From Microcaldota archaeon (GTDB lineage: Archaea > Micrarchaeota > Micrarchaeia > Norongarragalinales > WALN01): DNA of 9,424 bases. The translations under genes and the position numbers were made by a program. Positions 1 through 4,831 of the stretch are shown here, in pieces. Position 1 is the first letter of the stretch. The number at the start of each line of letters is the position of its first letter. Where the stretch lies: contig WALN01000012.1 of NCBI GenBank assembly GCA_015522865.1, forward strand, positions 1-9,424. The letters run 5' to 3'. The notes under the pieces are model-generated. The model was not told the DNA's origin. It saw only the letters and a program-made list of their open reading frames with translations, and searched no databases.

Positions 1-168
1 ATATTTTCCAGGGATCTTTGCCCCGATTTCCTTTGCTATTTCTGATTCTTCTGGATTTATTATTAGTATATACCCTTCCCATTTTCTTGTCAAATCTTTG
101 CTTCCGCATACTGGGCATTTATCCTCAGTTGTAATATACCTACAATTCTTACACGCTTTTTCGCTCAT
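1..168 (-). CDS. spt4: Transcription elongation factor Spt4 (RpoE2/RpoE''), 3' end cut by window edge
   Basis: The 56 codons visible encode a small zinc-ribbon protein. It starts MSEKACKNCRYI and carries two Cys pairs, CxxC at residues 6/9 and 18/21 (CPVCGS), followed by TRKWEGYILIINPEESEIA and ending at the edge in IPGKY. This is the archaeal Spt4/RpoE'' pattern. Spt4 binds the NGN domain of Spt5, and the pair acts as an elongation clamp on RNA polymerase. Family members are about 60 residues, so only a few C-terminal residues are missing. The ATG lies 20 bases after the rpo7 stop, the usual archaeal rpo7-spt4 order, so the two are probably co-transcribed. Identity is inferred from motif and neighbour. 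Confidence 0.9.
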   Translation of the reverse strand, partial: MSEKACKNCRYITTEDKCPVCGSKDLTRKWEGYILIINPEESEIAKEIGAKIPGKY

Positions 169-188
169 CCACTATTCACATCCAAAAT

Positions 189-716
189 TTATTTACTTAT
201 TTTTCCAAGTCCTTCCGGCCTCATAGTCAATGCAATTTTGCTGTCTGGGATATTGCTTCTCAAGCTGATAGTGGCGATTTTTGCTGCCACTTTGTCGCCT
301 CTTTTGATTATTTTTTTTGTTTCCTTCCCCTGCAGTATCCCCTGCTTCTTGTCATAAGAAAAGAAATCATTTGCTATTTGAGACACATGCACCAGCCCAT
401 CTATTGGTCCAAGTCTTACAAACGCTCCAAATTCCACTATTTCCGATACCTCTCCGAATACAATCTCATTAATTTTTGGCTGAAAAATTAAAGCTTCAAA
501 CTCTGCTTCATAATGCGCTTCTGGGTCGCCGGGAACTATTTTTCCATCGCCTAGAATTTTTGCATTATGGACGCTTACTATTATCGCCTTCTCATCTTTG
601 TCTATGGTTCTTTCAAATTTCTCTCTTAGTATCTCAAGTGCTGCTTCAGTTGTTTTTTTATCAAATAACTTCGGCGGTATCCCAACTGTTGTTTTGTATG
701 TAAAAATTTTGTACAC
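189..716 (-). CDS. rpo7: DNA-directed RNA polymerase subunit Rpo7 (RpoE1/RpoE')
   Basis: Rpo7 pairs with Rpo4 to form the stalk of archaeal RNA polymerase, which aids open-complex formation and binds nascent RNA. The 175-residue product has the N-terminal tip domain at about 1-80 (MYKIFTYKTTVGIPPKLF, GDGKIVPGDPEAHYEAEF). An S1 RNA-binding domain follows at about 82-168 (VFGEVSEIVEFGAFVRLGPI, DGLVHVSQI, SKIALTMRPEGLG). Length is slightly below the usual 180-190. The start is GTG, preceded by AGGTGA at 721-726 with a 4-base gap. The neighbours, PIN protein upstream and spt4 downstream, match the known archaeal arrangement. Recognition is firm; the exact start is less certain because a TATA-like box at 734-741 would place the transcript start very close to the GTG. 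Confidence 0.93.
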   Translation of the reverse strand: MYKIFTYKTTVGIPPKLFDKKTTEAALEILREKFERTIDKDEKAIIVSVHNAKILGDGKIVPGDPEAHYEAEFEALIFQPKINEIVFGEVSEIVEFGAFVRLGPIDGLVHVSQIANDFFSYDKKQGILQGKETKKIIKRGDKVAAKIATISLRSNIPDSKIALTMRPEGLGKISK

Positions 717-733
717 CCACTCACCTTTAGCGC

Positions 734-741
734 TTTATAAA
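734..741 (-). promoter_or_regulatory. TATA-like box upstream of rpo7
   Basis: TTTATAAA lies in the 55-base gap between the PIN gene and rpo7. Its centre is about 22 bases before the GTG start, so transcription would begin at or near the start codon. A second AT-rich candidate (ATTAAATAA, near 757-765) would give a short leader containing AGGTGA. Either could serve rpo7-spt4 as an internal promoter. This rests on sequence pattern only. Confidence 0.3.
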
Positions 742-771
742 CAAACAATGCCAAATTATTTAATGCTTTTG

Positions 772-1140
772 CTATTTTATTTCTAATTTAGCCTTATTTC
801 GCAAGAAAATTACCCTTATATTCTCGCTTTGCGCAGTTTTTTTCAGCTCCTTGTCATTTGTTGCAATCGCTGCCCCCAGCTTTTTTGCCCATCTTATCAG
901 TTCTTTATCGACAAATCCATTGCTCTTAATAACCTCTATTTTTTTTCCTTCTATCTTTTTATTGAGGAATAAAAGCGCTGCCCCTGCTTCGGGCGTATTC
1001 AACCTTTTCAATTCATCTATTGTTCCGCTTAAAACAAAAAATTCCGTTTTTTCATTAGCCAATTTTTCAATTTCCTCAAATGGATCTCTTCTAAATTGGA
1101 ACGGGAGGAAAAGAAAATTTGTGTCCAGGAATATTTTCAT
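772..1140 (-). CDS. Fcf1/Utp24-like PIN-domain protein (probable ribonuclease)
   Basis: A single-domain PIN protein of about 122 residues. The family hallmarks appear in order: an N-terminal MKIFLDTNFLFLPFQF with the first acidic residue, TIDELKRL with the second, GFVDKELIRWAKK with the third, and AIATNDKELKK with the fourth, then RVIFLRN. PIN domains coordinate Mg2+ through such acidic residues and cut single-stranded RNA. The DTNFL-PFQF start and VATND-like motif resemble the archaeal Fcf1-like group near rpo7 rather than mobile VapC toxins, and no antitoxin gene is adjacent. The ATG at 1140 is chosen because family members begin just before xxLDTN. A GTG at 1149, immediately after the scpB stop, would add three residues. 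The substrate is unknown; a role in rRNA processing is inferred from the eukaryotic Fcf1 homologue. Confidence 0.82.
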   Translation of the reverse strand: MKIFLDTNFLFLPFQFRRDPFEEIEKLANEKTEFFVLSGTIDELKRLNTPEAGAALLFLNKKIEGKKIEVIKSNGFVDKELIRWAKKLGAAIATNDKELKKTAQSENIRVIFLRNKAKLEIK

Positions 1141-1149
1141 TTGTCCCAC

Positions 1150-1602
1150 TTATTCAGAGATCTGGAAGGATTCTTTGAATTTTTTGGTTATTTCAAGTAG
1201 CCTGCTCCTGCCCTTTTTCTTTGAGGAGATATATTCTTTTTCGGCCAGTTCTTTTACTGGAGCATAAATATCGCCCCTGAAATATTTTCTTAATTCGCTC
1301 TGAAGCACTTTTTCTCTCTTTGCAATAAATGCAAGAATTTTGAGGGCCTTTTTTGATATCTCCTTTTCCTTTGAAAACGCTTCAACTGAGCGCACATATT
1401 CCGGCCTTATATTCATTGAAACTGATTTTTCCGTTATCATTATTTGGAGCGCGCTCCCTCTTTCATCATATTCCCTCTTCAATTCCCCGCATAAATTACT
1501 GATTTCTTCTTTTGGTATATGCAGTACTTCTGAGAGCTCCTCAAACAAGAGAGACCTGTTCGCTATAAACATCGCCGCTTCTATTACTCTTTTTTTGTCC
1601 AT
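1150..1602 (-). CDS. scpB: Segregation and condensation protein B (ScpB)
   Basis: ScpB is a winged-helix dimer that binds the ScpA kleisin and so regulates the SMC condensin complex. The 150-residue product starts MDKKRVIEAAMFIANRSLLF, close to the ScpB pattern (IEA-LF-s-pls-eeLa). It has a first winged helix (EELSEVLHIPKEEISNLCGE), then LQIMITEKSVSMNIRPEYV and KKALKILAFIAKREKVLQSE, corresponding to the ETLAIIAY-QPIT region. It continues with a second winged helix (PVKELAEKEYI) and a basic GRSRLLEIT. It is shorter than bacterial ScpB (about 180-200), as is common in archaea. No scpA or smc gene is in the window. The stop abuts the PIN gene, implying one transcript. The start ATG has no ribosome site, suggesting a leaderless message. 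Confidence 0.85.
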   Translation of the reverse strand: MDKKRVIEAAMFIANRSLLFEELSEVLHIPKEEISNLCGELKREYDERGSALQIMITEKSVSMNIRPEYVRSVEAFSKEKEISKKALKILAFIAKREKVLQSELRKYFRGDIYAPVKELAEKEYISSKKKGRSRLLEITKKFKESFQISE

Positions 1603-1623
1603 ATATTAAATAGGCGAAAAAGG

Positions 1624-1636
1624 TTTAATATTTTAA
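1624..1636 (-). promoter_or_regulatory. Probable TATA region for scpB-PIN-rpo7-spt4
   Basis: On the minus strand TTAAAATATTAAA lies upstream of the scpB ATG at 1602. A TATA centre near 1632 predicts a transcript start near 1606, four bases before the ATG. This agrees with the lack of a Shine-Dalgarno sequence. Supported by pattern and spacing only. Confidence 0.4.
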
Positions 1637-1659
1637 TTTACTTCTAGTCTAAATCGATA

Positions 1660-1667
1660 TTTATAAA
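1660..1667 (+). promoter_or_regulatory. TATA box of the uL1-uL10-L12 operon
   Basis: TTTATAAA preceded by AAATCGATA is a textbook archaeal TATA box. Its centre at about 1664 predicts a transcript start near 1690, giving a leader of about 35 bases that holds the hairpin and ribosome site at 1693-1719. It faces away from the scpB promoter, making 1603-1724 a divergent promoter region. Confidence 0.6.
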
Positions 1668-1692
1668 AACTTTAGCTTCCAAATTTCTACAT

Positions 1693-1719
1693 CCCGCGCC
1701 ACTGCTGAAAGCAGGAGGG
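1693..1719 (+). promoter_or_regulatory. Leader hairpin covering the uL1 ribosome binding site
   Basis: CCC (1693-1695) can pair with GGG (1717-1719), and CTGC (1702-1705) with GCAG (1711-1714) around a TGAAA loop. Between the two helices lies an asymmetric internal loop of GCGCCA against GA. The ribosome site GGAGG (1714-1718), six bases before the ATG at 1725, is inside this fold. L1 proteins in bacteria and methanogenic archaea repress their own operon by binding an rRNA-like stem-loop in the mRNA. The position here fits such control, but the specific L1 consensus was not verified. Confidence 0.4.
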
Positions 1720-1724
1720 TTTAA

Positions 1725-2363
1725 ATGAATAAGAAAGAGATTTTAAGTGCAGTTGAAAAATGCGTTCAGTCCTCTAAGGGTAAAAGGAAATTTAAACAGA
1801 GTATCGATCTTGCTGTAAATTTTAAAGACGTTGATTTTAAAAAGCCGGAAAATAGAATCTCTCTTAATGTTACTCTTCCCCATACGCCCAAAAAAGTGAA
1901 AGTCGGAGTTATTGCTTCTGGTGATTTAGCATTTAAAGCGAAGAAGGTTGCGGATTTAGTTTTAGAAGAGGAAAATTTGGAGGAGTATGCAAAAGATGAA
2001 AAAAAGAAAAAGGAGATGCTGAACTATAGGTGGCTTGCTGAACCAAAGTTTATGCCAACTATTGGTAAGTTATTTGGACAGTTGCTGGCTCCAAGAGGGA
2101 AGATGCCAACTCCCCTGCCTCCAAAAGCGAATTTAGAAGCGTTTATTTCGAGAGTATCTAAGAGCGTTATTCTGAAAACAAAAGGCAACTATTTGCCTGT
2201 TTTGCATTGCATAGTTGGAAATGAAGAGATGAGCATAGAAGAGATTGCTGAAAATGTTCTTGCTGTTTTAGATGCATTAAAAACCAAGGTTTCTGAAAAG
2301 CAGATAAAATCAATATATGTGAAGGCCACAATGGGCCCAAGTTTCAAGGTGATTATAAAATGA
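1725..2363 (+). CDS. rpl1: Large-subunit ribosomal protein uL1
   Basis: uL1 forms the mobile L1 arm of the large subunit, helps release deacylated tRNA, and often represses its own operon. The 212-residue product is of archaeal length. It shows the domain I start (KRKFKQSIDLAVNFKDVDFK), the RISLNVTLPHTP segment, the conserved LAPRGKMPTPLPP loop in domain II (about 121-133) and the C-terminal SIYVKATMGPSFKV signature that returns to domain I. The ATG is preceded by GGAGG at 1714-1718. Its stop overlaps the uL10 start as ATGA, the usual archaeal L1-L10-L12 order with translational coupling. The uL11 gene often found upstream is absent here. Confidence 0.95.
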   Translation: MNKKEILSAVEKCVQSSKGKRKFKQSIDLAVNFKDVDFKKPENRISLNVTLPHTPKKVKVGVIASGDLAFKAKKVADLVLEEENLEEYAKDEKKKKEMLNYRWLAEPKFMPTIGKLFGQLLAPRGKMPTPLPPKANLEAFISRVSKSVILKTKGNYLPVLHCIVGNEEMSIEEIAENVLAVLDALKTKVSEKQIKSIYVKATMGPSFKVIIK

Positions 2364-3181
2364 TGACAAAGGAAGAGAAAGCAGAGGCTGTGAAGCAGCT
2401 CAAAACGCTTCTCCCGAAATACCGTACAATAGCTCTCGCTGATCTCCGCAATTTGCCAACTTCACAACTAAACAGAATCAGAAAAAAAATAAGAGAACAT
2501 GTTTTAATAAAGAGCTCTAAAAATACTCTTTTGCTCAGGGCACTTGAAGGCAATACTTTAAAAGAAAAAGTGGAAGGGCCTTCTGCTCTAGTTTTCTCTG
2601 ATTTGGATGCATTCAGATTGTTCAAATTATTAAAGGAGAACAGAAACCCGGCATATGCAAAAGCCGGAGAAATCGCTTTGGAGGATATTGTTGTGCCTGC
2701 TGGTGAGACCTCGTTGATGCCCGGCCCCGTTTTAACAGAGCTTAAAAAGGCAGGCATAAAAGCAGCTGTAAAAGGGCCTAAAATTACAATAACTCAAAGT
2801 GCGGTGGTTGCAAAAAAAGGCGAGAAAATAAGCGCCGAAGTTGCAAAAATCCTCCAAAAGCTGGATATAAAACCTATGAAAATAGGCATCAAATTGAAAT
2901 ATGTTGTAGAAGGAAGTACTATTTATTTGCCGGAGATACTCGATATAAATGAAGAAGAATTTAAAGATAAAATAACCAAGGCAGCTGCCGATGCTTTTGC
3001 TCTTTCAATAGGCGCAGTAATTCCCACAAAGCAAAACATTACCAATTTAATCTCAAAAGCCTTTTTGTGTGCGAAAGCAGTTGGAGTTGAAGGAGCGATA
3101 TTAACAGAGCAAACTATTTCCAATATTCTGGCAGAAGCAGCTGGTTCGGCTGTTTATATTAAAAATTTAATTGATAAATAA
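2360..3181 (+). CDS. rpl10: Large-subunit ribosomal protein uL10 (stalk base, aP0), lacking the acidic C-terminal tail
   Basis: uL10 anchors the L12 dimers to 23S rRNA and forms the base of the GTPase-recruiting stalk. The 273-residue product has the rRNA-binding N-terminus (YRTIALADLRNLPTSQLNRI, VLIKSSKNTLLLRALE) and the archaeal/eukaryotic insertion domain at about 105-190 (VPAGETSLMPGPVLTELKKA, GIKLKYVVEGSTIYLPEI). Helical spine segments at about 198-270 would bind L12 dimers. Archaeal homologues usually run to about 330-340 residues and end in a Glu/Lys-rich segment with the same LFG-type tail as L12; this one stops at YIKNLIDK. AGGTGAT (2347-2353) inside the end of the uL1 gene lies six bases before ATG 2360. 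A second ATG at 2363 is an alternative start. Confidence 0.93.
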   Translation: MMTKEEKAEAVKQLKTLLPKYRTIALADLRNLPTSQLNRIRKKIREHVLIKSSKNTLLLRALEGNTLKEKVEGPSALVFSDLDAFRLFKLLKENRNPAYAKAGEIALEDIVVPAGETSLMPGPVLTELKKAGIKAAVKGPKITITQSAVVAKKGEKISAEVAKILQKLDIKPMKIGIKLKYVVEGSTIYLPEILDINEEEFKDKITKAAADAFALSIGAVIPTKQNITNLISKAFLCAKAVGVEGAILTEQTISNILAEAAGSAVYIKNLIDK

Positions 3182-3184
3182 GAT

Positions 3185-3190
3185 GGAGGT
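3185..3190 (+). promoter_or_regulatory. Ribosome binding site of rpl12
   Basis: GGAGGT, six bases before the ATG at 3197, is the strongest Shine-Dalgarno sequence seen in the window. It fits the need to make L12 in several copies per ribosome from the same message as uL10. The excess-synthesis reading is inference. Confidence 0.7.
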
Positions 3191-3196
3191 GTAGAA

Positions 3197-3496
3197 ATGG
3201 AATATATATACGCAGCAATGTTGTTACATTCTGCGGGAAAAAAAATTACCGAAGCAGAGATGAAAAAAGTCTTAGAAGCAGCAGGCGTGAAAGCAGACGC
3301 CACAAGGATAAAGGCAACAGTAGTTGCTCTAGAGGGAGTAAACATAGAAGAGGCTATTAAGAAAGCGTCAGTTGCTCCAGCTCCAGCAGCAGCACAGACA
3401 GTAGCAAAAGAAGAAAAGAAGGAGAAGAAAGAAGAAGAAACAGAAGAAAAGAAAGAAGAAGAAGCAGCAGAAGGACTTGCAGCACTATTTGGATAA
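3197..3496 (+). CDS. rpl12: Large-subunit ribosomal protein L12 (archaeal P1, stalk protein)
   Basis: L12 dimers bind the uL10 spine, and their flexible tails recruit translational GTPases aEF1A and aEF2. The 99-residue product has the helical dimerisation domain at 1-58 (MEYIYAAMLLHSAGKKITEA, VLEAAGVKADATRIKATVVA). An Ala/Pro hinge (APAPAAAQ) and a charged Lys/Glu run follow at about 70-90, then the conserved factor-binding end EGLAALFG. Length matches archaeal L12 (about 100-110). It sits 15 bases after uL10 behind a strong GGAGGT. Because uL10 lacks its own tail, all factor-binding tails of this ribosome would come from L12. Confidence 0.96.
   Translation: MEYIYAAMLLHSAGKKITEAEMKKVLEAAGVKADATRIKATVVALEGVNIEEAIKKASVAPAPAAAQTVAKEEKKEKKEEETEEKKEEEAAEGLAALFG
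3404..3478 (+). repeat. Low-complexity polypurine tract in the rpl12 tail
   Basis: This stretch of GAA/AAG/GAG triplets is almost entirely purine, with a few isolated C and T bases. It encodes the charged Lys/Glu linker of L12. Purine bias continues through the eL41 gene to about 3632. It is a coding low-complexity region prone to triplet slippage. Confidence 0.6.
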
Positions 3497-3524
3497 AGCG
3501 TGGGCGAATAACAGAGTTGATACA

Positions 3525-3638
3525 ATGGGTAAGAGACCAAGGAAGTGGAAGAAGAAAGGCAGAATGAGATGGAAATGGCTAAAGAAAAGAAGGAAAAGAA
3601 TGAAGAGAAAGCTTAAGAGAAGAACAGGAGAACTTTAA
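3525..3638 (+). CDS. rpl41e: Large-subunit ribosomal protein eL41
   Basis: A 37-codon reading frame encodes an extremely basic peptide. It starts MGKRPRKWKKKGRMRW, continues KWLKKRRKRMKRKLKRR and ends TGEL. Known eL41 is a single basic helix of about 25 residues following the pattern KWRKKRMRRLRRKRRKM. The KWKKK-RMR-W-LKKRRKRMKRK order fits it closely with a small insertion. GAGTTGAT (3514-3521), one mismatch from the consensus, lies three bases before the ATG. An internal ATG at 3564 could give a 24-residue version. It lies 28 bases after rpl12, so it likely belongs to the stalk operon. Its TAA overlaps the stop of the convergent yrdC-bud32 gene (TTAA, 3635-3638). The gene is below usual annotation size limits. 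Confidence 0.82.
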   Translation: MGKRPRKWKKKGRMRWKWLKKRRKRMKRKLKRRTGEL

Positions 3639-4828
3639 GTTCCATTAAATTTATATCTTCCGCGTTTCTCAATTGCTTCCAATTGGCTCAAAACTTCCCT
3701 GTGTTTTTTGAAGTTTTTACAGTAACTTTCAACTACTTTTTTGAATAATTTTTTCCCAAGAGTTTTTTTGAGAAGGAGCAAATCTGTTGCTCTTTCTTCT
3801 TTGGATTCTGAAAACATTGATAGGCCAAAATCAATTAAATGTAATTTTCTTTTTGAGACTAATAAATTGGATGTGGTGAAATCCCCATGCACAATACCTG
3901 CTTTGTGAAGTTCCCCCAGCATTTTTCCAGTTTCTTTCAAATATCTTTTTTGCTCTTTTTCTTCAACATCTCTTAACAATTTTCCGTGCAAATATTCAAA
4001 AACTATTTCTGAATCTTTTATATTTACATCCAAGAGCAGCGGGCATCTAATCTCAGTATTCATTACTTTAAATAGAATTTTAGCTTCCTTTTTTGTTCTT
4101 TCGCCTCTTATTTTTCTGTCTAGCTCCTCCACTCTATACGCTTTTTTCGTTCTGATCTTTCTGAGAGCGGGCTCTCCCATAAATGCAGCGAATTTTATTT
4201 CTGCTTCTGCACCTTTTGCAATTATTCTTTTCTTTAAGTAATTTTTTATTAGTTTTAATATTTCCTCCTTTTTTATAGCGCCCTCCCTTAAAATTTTCCT
4301 CTTTTTACTATCCACAATTGTTGAAGCAACACCGAGCGTTTTACCTTTCAGTACCAGATTTATTTTCAGCTTCGGCTCCAACTCCATGTAGCTCGATGCA
4401 GGCAGAAAGCCACTTATATTTGCACTTGTCCCCGTCAAGGGGCCCGTTTTCTTTATAAGCATCCTTAATTTTTTATTGTCGGGTACTCTAAATGCTACTC
4501 CCGCTTTGCTTACAAATGAAGAATTTATTTTTTTCGCTGGTTTTGCTATTAAGGTTATCTGGCCGGGCATAAATGCTTTTGCTAAAAGCTCTGTAACATC
4601 ATCAAATTTTACATATTTTTCTGCGCTTTCAACAGAATCAAATAAAATTGAAATTTTTTTATTTCGCTTCATTTTTTTTATTTTGTAAATTTTCTCAACT
4701 GCTTTTTTATTGTTTATATCCGCCGCTATAGCATACAATGTGTCCGTAGGCAGGGCAACAATCTTCCCTTCCTTTATGGCTTTTGCAGCTTTCTCAATTC
4801 CTTCTTTGTTAAATTTAATTGCTTTCAT
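3635..4828 (-). CDS. Fusion of threonylcarbamoyl-AMP synthase (YrdC/TsaC domain) and Bud32 kinase
   Basis: The 397-residue protein joins two t6A enzymes. Residues 1-195 are a YrdC/TsaC domain: ALPTDTLYAIAAD, KMKRNKKISILF, FMPGQITLIAKP, VAFRVPDN, TGTSANISG, ASTIVD and ILREGAI all match the family pattern. It makes threonylcarbamoyl-AMP from Thr, bicarbonate and ATP. Residues 200-397 are Bud32/PRPK: AKGAEAEI, RGERTKKEAK, VFEYLHG, GELHKAGIVHGDFTTSNLL (catalytic Asp316, Asn320), LIDFGLS (Asp333), EERATDL and the basic end RGRYKFNG. Bud32 is the ATPase/kinase of the KEOPS complex and supports Kae1. The C-terminal domain of archaeal Sua5 is absent, so the YrdC part is TsaC-like. The ATG lies three bases after the kae1 stop, with GAGGTG at 4838-4843. 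Archaea commonly fuse Bud32 to Kae1; fusion to YrdC is unexpected. Both halves keep their key motifs, so both look active. Confidence 0.93.
   Translation of the reverse strand: MKAIKFNKEGIEKAAKAIKEGKIVALPTDTLYAIAADINNKKAVEKIYKIKKMKRNKKISILFDSVESAEKYVKFDDVTELLAKAFMPGQITLIAKPAKKINSSFVSKAGVAFRVPDNKKLRMLIKKTGPLTGTSANISGFLPASSYMELEPKLKINLVLKGKTLGVASTIVDSKKRKILREGAIKKEEILKLIKNYLKKRIIAKGAEAEIKFAAFMGEPALRKIRTKKAYRVEELDRKIRGERTKKEAKILFKVMNTEIRCPLLLDVNIKDSEIVFEYLHGKLLRDVEEKEQKRYLKETGKMLGELHKAGIVHGDFTTSNLLVSKRKLHLIDFGLSMFSESKEERATDLLLLKKTLGKKLFKKVVESYCKNFKKHREVLSQLEAIEKRGRYKFNGT
3704..3769 (+). terminator. T-rich region, possible terminator of the ribosomal operon
   Basis: Five runs of five to seven T (3704-3709, 3714-3718, 3737-3742, 3749-3754, 3763-3769) follow the eL41 stop by 65-130 bases. 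Archaeal RNA polymerase often terminates on such T runs without a hairpin. The region is antisense to the Bud32 coding end, where the T runs are Lys/Phe codons, so the signal may be incidental. Confidence 0.25.
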
Positions 4829-4831
4829 TTT

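Noticed and set aside
772..1140. VapC toxin of a toxin-antitoxin pair
   Set aside because: No antitoxin gene is adjacent, and DTNFL-PFQF plus the position beside rpo7-spt4 fit the Fcf1-like housekeeping group better.
851..1267. Plus-strand open frame of 138 codons opposite the PIN and scpB genes
   Set aside because: It is the complement of two well-supported genes; the product is Ser/Phe-rich without a recognisable domain and has no ribosome site.
3154..3540. Minus-strand Ser/Ala-rich frame opposite rpl12
   Set aside because: Shadow of the Ala and Lys/Glu codons of L12; no independent support.
4430..4442. CCCC-GTCAA-GGGG hairpin as a terminator
   Set aside because: It lies inside the YrdC coding region for the conserved TGPLTGTSAN motif and has no following T run on the coding strand.
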